Shown piece after piece: positions 1 through 8,637 of a DNA stretch of 64,000 bases. Position 1 is the stretch's first letter, and every line of letters starts with the position of its first letter. The notes beneath the pieces were generated by a model. The model was not told where the DNA came from. It was given only the letters and a program-made list of their open reading frames with translations, and did not search any database. Location: positions 109,120 to 173,119 of the forward strand of contig JACBXP010000003.1 in NCBI GenBank assembly GCA_015863185.1. The letters run 5' to 3'. The DNA comes from Aerococcaceae bacterium DSM 111020 (GTDB lineage Bacteria > Bacillota > Bacilli > Lactobacillales > Aerococcaceae). Position numbers and translations under genes: made by a program.

Positions 1-104
1 AAAATGCATTGAACATTAGATATTTTTAAGCAAAGTTTACTAAGAAATAGGATATCGTTTCGTTAGATAATGAGGTATAATATATACAGTAAAGGAGTGA
101 TCGA

Positions 105-773
105 ATGTCAAATGGAGTGACATTTTATTTTATCCGACATGGTGAAACATACTTCAATCGTTATGATCGGATGCAAGGTTGGTGTAATGCCCCTCTAACC
201 CCCGAAGGTCTTGAAGACATTCATCGCAGTGGTAGAGGTCTCAAGGATGTGAAATTTGATGCAGTCTATACCAGTGATCTCATGCGAACCATTGAAACTG
301 CTAAAATAATTCTCGATGAAAATAACCATTCAAAGGATATTACTATTCACCCGATGCTTGAATTCAGAGAAGTTGGTTTTGGTTCCCATGAGGGATTACC
401 AGCTAAAGATGTGTGGAAAAAGGCCGAATCGACTGCTCGTTATCATTATGATTTACCTGAAGGAACAGAAGTTGAAATCAAAGACTTTTTAGATACATTA
501 GCGGATTTAGATCCTTATCATGATGCTGAAAACTATGCAACGTTTTGGCAACGTGTAGAAAGTGGTCTCCTCACCCTTCTTAATCGTCATGCTGGTACCA
601 ATGAAAATATCTTGATTGTATGTCATGGTTTAACCATTCGTAATCTCTTACATGGTTTAGTTGCTGATTTTGATGAAGAAGAAGCGATTAATAATGCAGC
701 AGTTTCAATTGTCGATTATCGTGATGGACACTTTAAATTAGAAGCGTATAACCAGACCAGTCATTTTGTATAA
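105..773 (+). CDS. Histidine phosphatase family protein (phosphoglycerate mutase-like)
   Basis: This 222-residue protein has the family signature RHGE near residue 11 (FIRHGETYFN), where the His is the phospho-acceptor, and a second conserved His in VCHGLTIRN near residue 176. Both are hallmarks of the cofactor-dependent phosphoglycerate mutase/phosphatase superfamily. The substrate cannot be read from the sequence; most small Firmicute members are broad phosphatases rather than glycolytic mutases. A TATAAT -10 box at 76-81 and an AAAGGAGTG ribosome site just before the ATG support this start. The gene stands alone and ends in a terminator. It lies outside the ssrA-linked island and marks the chromosome on its left. 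Confidence 0.9.
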   Translation: MSNGVTFYFIRHGETYFNRYDRMQGWCNAPLTPEGLEDIHRSGRGLKDVKFDAVYTSDLMRTIETAKIILDENNHSKDITIHPMLEFREVGFGSHEGLPAKDVWKKAESTARYHYDLPEGTEVEIKDFLDTLADLDPYHDAENYATFWQRVESGLLTLLNRHAGTNENILIVCHGLTIRNLLHGLVADFDEEEAINNAAVSIVDYRDGHFKLEAYNQTSHFV

Positions 774-783
774 TTAATATGAG

Positions 784-815
784 CACTGTACATCTATGAT
801 CGTACAGTGTTTTTA
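784..815 (+). terminator. Rho-independent terminator of the histidine-phosphatase gene
   Basis: The arms CACTGTAC (784-791) and GTACAGTG (802-809) are perfect complements and are followed by a T-rich run on the plus strand. Confidence 0.85.
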
Positions 816-941
816 TTTTCTTAAAGCTAATCTCAAACAATAATGTTAGCTACTTTTTTGATAGACTCAATTGTTATCAGTTCGATAGAAAGTTCGATTC
901 AACGTTCTAATTGTTATTCCTTGTAAAAGTAAATAAAATAA

Positions 942-980
942 AAAGCCACTAACTAGTGTATTATGCTAGTTAGTGGCTTT
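942..980 (-). terminator. Strong stem-loop, proposed original ssrA terminator
   Basis: Perfect 15-bp arms (942-956 and 966-980) surround a 9-nt loop. Read on the minus strand, the stem is followed by a T-rich tract, so it terminates leftward transcription. It sits 10 bp beyond the leftmost att sequence, in the same relative place as the stem-loops beside the att sites at 11539 and 17250. The inference is that this is the native terminator of the tmRNA gene, now separated from it by the two integrated elements. Confidence 0.75.
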
Positions 981-990
981 GAAAAGTACT

Positions 991-1102
991 ATGGAGATGA
1001 GGGGGCTCAACCAAGCCCCTTCACATCAGCGTTATAAGCTATATAGTAATGGTTTTGGTAATGGTTTGTACTAAATTTTCACGCATACGCCTATGTTTTA
1101 TG
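991..1102. repeat. Left end of element 1: att core plus about 105 bp shared with 11539-11649
   Basis: The att core ATGGAGATGAGGGG (991-1004) is followed by a GGGGCT/AGCCCC hairpin, an AGTAATGG...GGTAATGG pair (1045-1067) and the string TTTTCACGCATACGCC. The same order and nearly the same bases recur at 11539-11649. The two copies differ at scattered positions and in a few lengths, so they are homologous ends of two elements rather than a fresh duplication. Confidence 0.85.
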
Positions 1103-1122
1103 ATATTAGATAAGAATTCAAG

Positions 1123-1857
1123 TCACATATTATCTAAAATAATTGGTAAATCCCAGGGAGTAATAATACCTACTATATCCTCTGGTTTTTCAATCTTATG
1201 CCCTCGATTTGATACCAAGATTGCAAAAAATGAATTCCCTTCATGAAGCTTCTTATTAAAAATTTCCTCTACATCATGAATCAATGTATTTGAATTAACA
1301 ATTGAGATTGATCCTTTCGCTTCATCTTGATCTATAACATCTTTTACTTTTGTTTCGACTATTGAAATAATATCATCATTTACAGATTCAGCTAGAAAGC
1401 GAGTGATCCCATTTTCAGAAACCAAACCTATTAATTCATTATTGTTAAATACCGGAAATTGAGAGTATTCTTTTTCGTTAACTACTCTTAATACTGTACT
1501 AAGACTGTCCTCCATATTAAAATGAATGACTTCATTTATGAAAAGTTCATATACTTTTTTAGGATTTTCTATACTCGCAATGATGTCATTGATTTCATCA
1601 ATTATAAAATCATTTGGTTCCGCAACTGGTGGCTTTTCTATAGTTGCTTGGTGTACTAAAAAGTTTCTAAACTCCCGGTAAAAATCTAATTCACTCAAAT
1701 AATTCATCACTACTTTATCTCTATTCTTTTCAGCAACTTTTAGTAACGCTCCAAATTGCAAATTAGGTTGGTTTAATTTTTTCCCTAATGTTTCATGTAA
1801 AGTATTAAAGGCACGTAAAAACTTTTCGTAATTTGTTAAGTTCTCAATATTAGTCAC
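1123..1857 (-). CDS. HEPN domain protein with C-terminal CBS pair
   Basis: This 244-residue protein has two parts. The N-terminal helical part (about residues 1-75) contains FREFRNFLVH-type sequence (REFRNFLVH, near residue 63), which fits the R-N-x3-H active-site motif of HEPN ribonucleases. The rest (about residues 105-244) contains two CBS-like repeats, with segments such as SQFPVFNNNELIGLVSENG and a final VGIITPWDLP, and CBS pairs usually bind adenine nucleotides. It starts at GTG behind AAAGGAGA. It follows a truncated restriction-modification gene by about 50 bp on the same strand. A ligand-gated RNase in a defence locus is an inference; the exact family is unknown to me. Confidence 0.6.
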   Translation of the reverse strand: MTNIENLTNYEKFLRAFNTLHETLGKKLNQPNLQFGALLKVAEKNRDKVVMNYLSELDFYREFRNFLVHQATIEKPPVAEPNDFIIDEINDIIASIENPKKVYELFINEVIHFNMEDSLSTVLRVVNEKEYSQFPVFNNNELIGLVSENGITRFLAESVNDDIISIVETKVKDVIDQDEAKGSISIVNSNTLIHDVEEIFNKKLHEGNSFFAILVSNRGHKIEKPEDIVGIITPWDLPIILDNM

Positions 1858-1908
1858 TTAAATATCTCCTTTCTAAAAAATAATAAAATAAATAGTTATT
1901 ATTTTATT

Positions 1909-2498
1909 TTAGATTTTAGATAAAATATAATTTGCTTCTTCTTCTGTAAAGCCATAAGAATTTATTATAAACCGATTAATATTTTCTGAATTAACATCAA
2001 AATCACTTGTAGGATAAGGTATTGGCAACTGCTCTAAAAATTCTCTCTTATATCTATAACCCTTTCCTAAACCTCCGCCAGCGTAAAAAGTTTTGAAAAT
2101 CCATGCTATAATATCTGAATTTAGCCAGTGTTCTAAATAGTCTAAATATTCACCCGTAAGAATGAACGATGATGCCTCTCCTATAAACTCTCCTTTGCTA
2201 TCTAAGTAAAACCTTGGCGTTTGGACAATTTCACTATACATTATCTTTGGCTGGAAAAACTCGTCCATATGTGCAGTACTTCTGAGATTATAGGGTGTGT
2301 CTCCCTGATCATATCTACTCGATAAGTTAGGCTCATATTGGTCTAAATGGTCTTTAAGGGCAGGATAATCTGATATATCAATTCTTTCTACTTTATTATT
2401 TTTCTCGTCATTATAACCATTATGTGTATTGATTAAATATTTCCCAACAAAATTATATGAATATTTCAGAATATCTCGTCCACGTAATATTGGTTTGA
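1909..2498 (-). pseudogene. C-terminal remnant of an Eco57I-type restriction-modification enzyme
   Basis: Translation upstream of the apparent Met at 2268 stays open to about 2514 and reads PILRGRDI, then YLINTHNGY, DYPALKDHLDQY, YDQGDTPYNLRS and PKIMYSEIVQTPRFYLD. This is the target-recognition region of Eco57I/TaqI-like methyltransferase-restriction fusions, which are normally around 1000 residues long. Only about 195 C-terminal residues remain. The 5' part ends where an aquaporin fragment on the opposite strand begins (about 2499), so the catalytic domains were lost in a rearrangement. The stop codon and the neighbouring HEPN-CBS gene are intact. Confidence 0.85.
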
Positions 2499-3068
2499 AT
2501 GGCTTATAGTATCGGAACCATTTCGGGGGCTCATATGAATCCAGCAGTCAGTTTAGCCATGTTCTTGAACGGTCGCATGAACTTTAAGGGATTTATCGTT
2601 TATGTCGGTGCACAATTAGCTGGGGCAGTGGCTGGCTCAGCAATCCTACAATATTTTCTTATCCAGTCAGGAAAAGATGCAACGAATCTAGGAGCTACTG
2701 TTTTAGCGGAAGGTTTAACTGTATCTGGTGGGTTTATCATCGAGCTTATTCTAACTTTCCTTTTTGTTCTAGTGATTTTGACTGCAACAGGAAAAAATTG
2801 TGACCCCCATATGGCTGGGCTCGTTATTGGTTTGACGTTAGTCGCTATCATTTTGATGGGTGGAACGACTACAGGGATTTCTTTAAATCCGGCTCGTAGT
2901 TTTGGACCAGCTCTTCTTATGGGTGGAACAGCCTTATCGCAATTATGGTTATATTTTATAGCCCCTCTTTTAGGTGGTTCTTTAGCTGCTTTTGTTGCCA
3001 AGTATGTCTTGGACACTGAAGCAGGTGCTCCTGGAGTGGAACAAGAAAAAGATGAAGCAATTACATAG
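2499..3068 (+). pseudogene. Aquaporin/glycerol facilitator, 5' truncated
   Basis: The sequence begins inside an MIP-family channel: SGAHMNPAVSLAMF holds the first NPA motif and SLNPARSFGPALLMGG the second. About 190 residues remain, against about 230 in the family. The first membrane helix and most of the second are missing, because the homology starts at MAYSIGTISGAH. No ribosome site precedes the ATG, and the upstream bases belong to the restriction-modification remnant. Aquaporins travel with ars operons, where they can conduct arsenite, and arsD, arsR and arsA follow here on the other strand. Function is unlikely. Confidence 0.85.
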
Positions 3069-3070
3069 TA

Positions 3071-3108
3071 AAAAAGAATCAGTATCTTCTGCTATTGATT
3101 CTTTTTTT
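3071..3108 (+). terminator. Terminator after the aquaporin fragment
   Basis: An AGAATCAGTA/TATTGATTCT stem with one mismatch is followed by seven T on the plus strand. Confidence 0.7.
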
Positions 3109-3235
3109 ATTCGAGAATTTAAGTGGTTAATTTTCTTTTTGACCTAGCATTTTTATAACTTTAATCGTTTTTATTCCCATCTAACATTTGGAATACACAC
3201 ATTACTAGAAAAAATTTGTCTCAGTTACTTCCCCT

Positions 3236-3565
3236 TTATTGAATCGTTTCTTTAACCAGTTGAATATTTAAATATTCACTAATTTCTTCATTCGTTGGAT
3301 AAGCCCCTGTTTTGACAATGTCCCCATCTAATACAGTAATTGGAAGAGAGTCTTGTCCTTAATTTTTCATGGTGTCTATGACGTTTTGATTTCGTACAAA
3401 CGAATTAGGATTTGCCGCAAGATTGTAACGGACCATCATCACATCGTCTTCTTCTTTCACTTGTTTCATAACACCCGTAATACGTAGTAAATCCTCGTCT
3501 ACTGAAGGGCCGCAAACTCCGGTACTACAGCATAGGGCAGGTTCATAAAGGGCTAACTTTTTCAT
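3236..3565 (-). pseudogene. arsD: Arsenite metallochaperone ArsD, interrupted by one TAA
   Basis: The frame reads MKKLALYEPALCCSTGVCGP, with the Cys pair of the N-terminal site and the following Cys that bind As(III) in ArsD. It continues to codon 69, which is TAA (3359-3361), and then resumes in the same frame with GQDSLPITVLDGDIVKTGAY and NEEISEYLN to a stop at 3236. The full frame of about 109 codons has normal ArsD length. The start at 3565 is preferred because AAAGGAAG lies 6 nt upstream; a Met six codons earlier lacks such a site. It overlaps the end of arsR. ArsD passes arsenite to ArsA. Confidence 0.85.
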
Positions 3566-3884
3566 ATTGATCTTCCTTTTCATTTATTGTTGTATGACAA
3601 ATACATCTTTCCGAACTTGAGAAAACACTTTGAAGGACTTCTGTTATCTCGGTAGATAATTCTCGATTCACAGAATAATGATGCCAAGTTCCTATTTTTT
3701 CTGTAACAATTAAATCCGCATCTCTTAATACTTTTATATGATGGGAGAGAGTTGGTTGCGTAAAATCAAAGTGTTCAAGCAAATCACAGGCACATAAAGT
3801 ATCGCAGGATAGTAAATCGAGTATCTTTACTCGGTTTGGATCAGATAAAGCTTTCATTTTTTCAGCAAATAATTCATAATTCAT
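3543..3884 (-). CDS. arsR: ArsR-family arsenic-responsive repressor
   Basis: This 113-residue winged-helix protein contains LSDPNRVKILDLL, the metal-site sequence TLCACDLLEHF (a Cys-x-Cys pair at the start of the alpha-3 region, as in As(III)-sensing ArsR) and the recognition helix TQPTLSHHIKVLRDA. The tail has a further CIC pair. The frame is intact. It lies 18 bp downstream of arsA and overlaps arsD, giving the order arsA-arsR-arsD, which differs from the common arsRDA order. It would be expected to repress the operon from the region upstream of arsA. Confidence 0.9.
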   Translation of the reverse strand: MNYELFAEKMKALSDPNRVKILDLLSCDTLCACDLLEHFDFTQPTLSHHIKVLRDADLIVTEKIGTWHHYSVNRELSTEITEVLQSVFSSSERCICHTTINEKEDQYEKVSPL

Positions 3885-3902
3885 TTATATTCTCCTTTGA
3901 GA

Positions 3903-5642
3903 TTAAACAATTGTAGCAAGAACATCCTCTTTTAACTCAATAGGACTCCAGTCGATGACCGCAAAATGTCCATTTGATAATCCATCGACACGTTGGATCC
4001 ATTCTTCTTCCGATTTTGCACGAGCGAACAATGTTTCATTTGTAGTTCCTGTTGATAATAAACTGTTATTAACCACCCACCAAGTATGCGCAATCCCCGC
4101 GCGGTCTAAATCTTCTTGCAGACGAATGGATTCATAGACAGGTGTATTTTCAGGTAATGTCACCATCACCACTTCTGTTTGGTTGTGATCTTGTAAAATA
4201 GGCAGGAGTCGGGTAATTGATTCTGGTACTTCTCCAGAAGTTCGCTCCACCACTTGGGCGTAACTTTGAGAAGATTCTAAAAGTAAAAGTGTGTGTCCCG
4301 TAGGCGCAGTATCAATAACCACCACATCTGCTTCCGTCATCGAAACAATTTCAGCAAATTTTCTAAATACCGCAATTTCTTCTGTACAAGGTGAGTTTAG
4401 ATCTTTTTCTACATAAGCTAAGTCCTCTTCCGACATTGATTCACGCGCTTTAGCTAAAACTTCATTTTGGTAAAGCTCTAACTCTTTTTTCTCATCAATA
4501 TGGCTAACCCCAAGAGTATCTGATTCATGCACAATATAATTTAAGTGAGCTGCAGGATCGGTCGTTGTTAAATGCACTTTTTTACCTTTTTCTACAAGAC
4601 CTTTCGCAATGCTGGCTGCGATGGTTGTTTTCCCAACGCCACCTTTACCCATTGTAAAGACAACTCGTTTGTTTGTGTTGTATAAATCATCGATAACAGT
4701 TTGTAAGCGTGGGAATTCTTGAGCTTGCACTTCTTCATGAATGATTTCAGGTTGTTCTTCACTAAGTAATAAACCGATACTTTCAATACTTGCTAGATTA
4801 TATGGTCTTAATGGAATTTCAAAAGTAGGCAAGTTTTTAAGATTTTCAGGCATTTGCTTTAATGACTCTTGTTGAATGTCATAGTATGTTTGAGAAATCG
4901 TATCTGTTGGATTTTCTAAAAGACCATTCACAATCAATTTTTGGGTTTCAACCCCTAATGCTCGTAATTCTTCGGACGCACGATTGGCTTCGACTAATGG
5001 TCCTTCTTGAGGACGAGTCACGAGGATTAAAGTTGTCATTTCAGCATTGGCAAGTGTTTCTACTGCCAAGCTATAACTTTCTCTCTCTTCATCTAAACCA
5101 GATAACTGACCCATACAGCTTGTACCGGTAGTATTTTCATCAAAGTAGTTTGTCCAAGCAGAAGGCAGTTGTAAGAGTCTCAATGTATGGCCGGTAGGTG
5201 CTGTATCAAAAATGATATAGTCGTATTGATCAGATATATCAGGGCTCATTAAAAATTTTGCGAACTGATCAAAAGAAGCAACTTCTGTCGTACATGAACC
5301 ACTTAATTGTTCTTCCATATTTTGAACTGCAGCGTCTGGCAGAATTCCACGATAAGGACCCACAATGGATTCTTTATATTCTTCTGCAACACTGACTGGA
5401 TCAAAGTTAGCGACTGTTAAGCCAGGAATTTATTCAATTTCTGTTCCGTTATCATCTAGTTCTCGTTCAAAAACATCTTGTAAATTACTGGCAGGGTCTG
5501 TACTCACTAATACAACTTTGAAACCATCATTCGCTAATTGAATGGCCGTTGCACTAGCGGCAGTTGTTTTCCCGACGCCACCTTTACCCGTATAGAATAA
5601 ATACTTAGTATTAATATGTTTTTTTGGATTAAAAATTTACAT
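3903..5642 (-). pseudogene. arsA: Arsenite-pump ATPase ArsA, with two in-frame TAA codons
   Basis: The continuous frame of 580 codons has normal ArsA length and two ATPase halves, each with a deviant Walker A (GKGGVGKTT) and a DTAPTGHTLR/L switch. Codon 2 (5637-5639) and codon 71 (5430-5432) are TAA, at places where family members have Lys and Glu. AGGAGTGG precedes the ATG at 5640-5642. An internal restart near 5363 could make only a product lacking the first Walker A. ArsA powers ArsB-type arsenite export, and no arsB or acr3 gene is in the window. The gene is probably dead, although both interruptions are single-base changes. Confidence 0.85.
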
Positions 5643-6027
5643 TCTATTTTCCACTCCTAGGTTAAACTATTTGGACGAAATGATTGATTTAGTTTCTACA
5701 ATCAACTAATTTCTTATATAGATGATTGCACATGTATCACATATATAGGTACCTATCTATGTACTGTGTACAAATCGACCTATATGATGCAAGAAAACTT
5801 GCAATAATTCTCTAAATTTCATATACTTTATTCACATAGATACCTGTCAATGTATTGAATATAGATGAGTCTCTATGCTTTGTCAAGTAATCTTATCATT
5901 TTTATTTACTTCATTTTGTTGAAGGGTCATTAGGGATACTTTTTGAGAGTGACACCTATTTATCCCCCTTTCATTCAACTTTAGTAAATAATAAATGAAT
6001 ACATAACTATCAGGAGGAGCATTACAA
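5643..6027. promoter_or_regulatory. Divergent ars / rhodanese control region
   Basis: This 385-bp AT-rich gap separates leftward arsA from the rightward rhodanese gene. It contains a perfect 12-bp palindrome ATAGGTACCTAT (5745-5756) and several related strings such as ATAGATACCTGTC and ATAGATGAGTCTCTATG further right. An ArsR operator is a reasonable inference, but no -35/-10 pair was assigned with confidence. I see no gene here. Confidence 0.4.
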
Positions 6028-6606
6028 ATGAAGAAAATATTTTACGAGGACATTAATAACCAACAACTGGTTGATGTTCGAACTCAACATGGGTACCAAG
6101 AGGGACATATTAAAAACTCTCTCAATCTTAACCCAAGTAACTTTAAAACGTATGCAACTTATTATCTCGATGTAAATCAATCCATTATTTTTATCATTGG
6201 TTCTGAGGACGAAGCTCAACTAGCAGAACTATCTGGGGTAGCTGGTGAATTAGGTTTTACTCAAAACAATGGCTATCTTTTGATAGAGGAAGTACCCGAA
6301 GAAAACTTACAAACAACGGAAACCACCCCTGCTGAAGATTTCCTGAATAAATCAGATGATTTTATATTACTTGACGTTAGACATCCAGACGAAATTACAC
6401 GCCCAGCACCTGAGAAGAATTTGGTCAATATTCCATTTGAAGATTTAGTTAATGATTATCAATCACTGGATACGAGCAAACAAATTTTCACGCTTTGTGG
6501 ATCTGGTAACCGAAGTACTGCAGCGGCTTCTTTCCTTGAATCAAAAGGATTAAATCCTAAAGTTATTGAAGGCGGAATGAAAGCCATTCAAGAACTTGGT
6601 AAATAA
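6028..6606 (+). CDS. Two-domain rhodanese-like protein
   Basis: This 192-residue protein has two rhodanese folds. The first (residues 1-90: VDVRTQHGYQEGHIKNSLNL) ends in IIFIIGSEDEA with no active-site Cys. The second (from about residue 105: LLDVRHPDEI) has the loop CGSGNRS, whose Cys carries persulfide sulfur in active rhodaneses. An inactive first domain with an active second domain is typical of thiosulfate sulfurtransferases. The ATG follows AGGAGGAGC at good spacing. It sits between ars and mer/cad genes in the island. A role in thiol or sulfur handling during metal stress is inferred. Confidence 0.8.
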   Translation: MKKIFYEDINNQQLVDVRTQHGYQEGHIKNSLNLNPSNFKTYATYYLDVNQSIIFIIGSEDEAQLAELSGVAGELGFTQNNGYLLIEEVPEENLQTTETTPAEDFLNKSDDFILLDVRHPDEITRPAPEKNLVNIPFEDLVNDYQSLDTSKQIFTLCGSGNRSTAAASFLESKGLNPKVIEGGMKAIQELGK

Positions 6607-6630
6607 TAAATTATAAAAAATTTTCAAAAA

Positions 6631-6668
6631 AATGGCTTTGCTGTTCCTGTAAGGATCTGCAAAGTCAT
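6631..6668 (+). terminator. Imperfect stem-loop after the rhodanese gene
   Basis: AATGGCTTTGC pairs with GCAAAGTCATT across a 16-nt loop with one mismatch. There is no strong T-run after it, so it may be only a weak terminator. Confidence 0.4.
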
Positions 6669-6731
6669 TGTCCGTTTAAAAAGTGCTTAAACGTACATGT
6701 AGAACATCAACTTTTCCCATTGCACCCTTTT

Positions 6732-7455
6732 TTACCCCGCGCAACACGATAATTTTGAAATATCATTATTATAACCAAGCGCTGTTAGTTTCAGTCTTTC
6801 CACCATCGTTAAATAGGGAGCCATTGTGTCTGTTAAATCCTCGATTGTTAACCCAACTGTACCTACTCCGGGATTTGTAAATATTACACCAGGAACAACG
6901 TATAGATCGATCTTTTTATTTAAACCACCCATTGCATTATCTGCTACAATCTTGCCTTCATATGCTGCTACGTATACAAACTGAGGGCCTAAGATAACAT
7001 CTCCTGCCATATAAATCCGATTATTTCTTGTCTCACCATATTCATTCATTAAAATTTCATGGTTTTCCCCTATATCAACACTAGCCGCACTTAAATTTAA
7101 AGCGTCTGTATTCGGACTTCGAGCAGTCGCAACTAATACTTGGTCAGACTCAATCGTTTTTAGTGAGTGTTAGTTTTTTAATACCACCGTCTTGTACGAT
7201 ATGGTCATAATTTATACCAGTAATAACCTGTATGCCTCGTTCATGAAGGGATTTTTCAACTGCTGCCGAAACTTCTGGATCAAAATCTTTTAGTAATTGT
7301 TTACTTCTCTGTACTAATCTTACTTCAGCACCTAAATTGTAGAATAATTGACCGAGCTCTAGCCCAATATAACCTGAACCAATAACAGTCAATCTTTCTG
7401 GAACTTCTTCTAGCTCTAATAAAGTTGTACTCGTTAAATAATCGACATGTCCACT
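6732..7455 (-). pseudogene. merA: Mercuric reductase MerA, 3' remnant with a frameshift
   Basis: The frames read VDYLTSTTLLELEEVPERL, then VIGSGYIGLELGQLFYNLGA (the NAD(P)H-binding fold), then after a frameshift near 7165 [26 protein letters not shown] (FAD motif) and the C-terminal LSCCAG. The vicinal Cys pair near the end is diagnostic of MerA, which reduces Hg(II) to Hg(0). About 240 codons remain, against roughly 550 for a full enzyme. The N-terminal FAD and CxxxxC active-site region is lost at about 7455. No merR or other mer gene is present. Confidence 0.85.
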
Positions 7456-7534
7456 TTAATTTTAATTTTCTGTTAAAAGTCATTATATAAATTTAATAGA
7501 TTCTATTATAGCAAGAAAATTAAATAGTTAATAA

Positions 7535-7550
7535 TCAAACGAACGTTTGA
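7535..7550. promoter_or_regulatory. CadC-type operator, copy 1
   Basis: The perfect inverted repeat TCAAACG-AA-CGTTTGA resembles SmtB/ArsR/CadC-family operators. It lies about 70 bp upstream of cadC. Confidence 0.65.
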
Positions 7551-7588
7551 CTATCTCCAATGGAGGATGTAAAATATCTACACCATAA

Positions 7589-7604
7589 TCAAATGAACGT
7601 TTGA
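7589..7604. promoter_or_regulatory. CadC-type operator, copy 2
   Basis: TCAAATG-AA-CGTTTGA repeats the first operator with one change, 54 bp further on and just before the cadC ribosome site. Confidence 0.65.
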
Positions 7605-7620
7605 ATGAGAGGTGAATGAA

Positions 7621-7983
7621 ATGACTGAAGTCTGCCAAACGACGATCATACATCCTGAAAAAGTAGATGTAGTAAAAAATAAATTAGAAAATAAAAATTT
7701 ATCGAATTTACTTGTGTTGGGGAAATGTTTTAGCGACCCTTCAAGGATTAAAATTTTCTATGCTTTAGAAACCTTCAAAGAAATGTGTGTCTGTGATTTA
7801 GCGGAGATCTTAGACGCTAGTATTGCCACGACGTCACACCATTTGCGCTATTTAAAAAAGCAAGGTGTGGCGAAATCACGTAAAGACGGAAAAGAAGTCT
7901 ACTACTCGTTAGCGAATAAAGAAATCCTTTCGACTATTCGTATAGTTTTAGACATGCCAAACAGCTTATCTTTGACGTCTTAG
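7621..7983 (+). CDS. cadC: CadC-type ArsR-family metal-sensing repressor
   Basis: This protein of about 120 residues contains MCVCDLAEIL, the Cys-x-Cys metal site of CadC-like sensors, preceded by an N-terminal Cys (EVCQTT) that completes the site in CadC. The DNA-binding helix is ATTSHHLRYLKKQG. ATG at 7621 is chosen because GAGAGG lies 8 nt upstream; the in-frame GTG at 7612 overlaps that site. Family members bind Cd(II), Pb(II) or Zn(II) and leave their operator. Two operators (7535 and 7589) lie directly upstream. It heads the cadC-cadD-cadA cluster. Confidence 0.88.
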   Translation: MTEVCQTTIIHPEKVDVVKNKLENKNLSNLLVLGKCFSDPSRIKIFYALETFKEMCVCDLAEILDASIATTSHHLRYLKKQGVAKSRKDGKEVYYSLANKEILSTIRIVLDMPNSLSLTS

Positions 7984-7999
7984 TTTGGAGGAGAATCTT

Positions 8000-8611
8000 T
8001 TGTTACAAACTATTTTTTCAGCAATTGCTGTGTATATTTCGACCAGCATCGATTATTTATTTATCTTACTGATTATTTTCTCGCAAGCCTATACACAAAA
8101 AGGACTTCGTCAGATTTATTTCGGGCAATATCTTGGAACTCGCATTTTAGTAGCTATTAGTTTATTTGTTGCTTATGTGCTGAATTTTATCCCCTAAGAT
8201 TGGATGATCGGACTTTTGGGACTCATTCCTATCTATTTAGGTATCCGAGTTGCTATGGGAAGCGAAGAAGAAGCAGAAGAAGAGGAAGTCGTGGAGAAGT
8301 TAGAGTCCAGAGGGTCCAACCGTTTGTTTTGGACTGTTGCTTTAATTACGATCGCTTCCGGTGGAGATAATTTAGGGATTTATATTCCTTATTTTACCTC
8401 TCTATCTGTTTCTGAAATAGTCATTGCTATAGTCGTTTTTGCTCTATCGATTGCGGTGCTTTGCTATATCAGTTATCGATTGGCAAAAATTTCGTTTGTC
8501 TCTGAAACATTGGAAAAGTATGAACGAATTATTGTACCGATTGTCTTTATCGGTTTAGGAATCTTTATTATGCTAGAAAACGGGACCATTCAAACACTAT
8601 TCGGTTTATAA
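8000..8611 (+). pseudogene. cadD: CadD-family cadmium resistance transporter, interrupted by one TAA
   Basis: The frame of 203 sense positions matches the length of CadD, a LysE-superfamily membrane protein with about five helices. It reads LQTIFSAIAVYISTSIDYL, then GQYLGTRILVAISLF, TAA at 8195-8197 (codon 66), and resumes with DWMIGLLGLIPIYLGIRVAM and SGGDNLGIYIPYF. Family members have a Glu at the interrupted place (FIPE-type), so one base change explains it. The TTG at 8000 with GGAGGA upstream is the likely start. A truncated or reinitiated product is possible, because a Met follows two codons after the stop. Confidence 0.8.
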
Positions 8612-8637
8612 GGCTCGTATGTGAAAGGAAGAAAACG

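Noticed and set aside
991..1020. The GGGGCT/AGCCCC hairpin as a terminator
   Set aside because: It is part of the repeated element end at 991 and 11539 and lacks a T run; it seems to belong to the attachment region.
1049..1246. Plus-strand open frame of 65 codons
   Set aside because: It runs through the element left-end repeat and opposite the HEPN-CBS gene, and has no ribosome site.
2600..3016. Minus-strand open frame of 138 codons opposite the aquaporin fragment
   Set aside because: Its composition is that of a shadow of the aquaporin frame, and the aquaporin motifs are clear on the other strand.
7150..7392. Start of the merA fragment at 7392 as a real gene start
   Set aside because: The homologous reading continues upstream of that TTG and no ribosome site is present; it is an internal part of merA.
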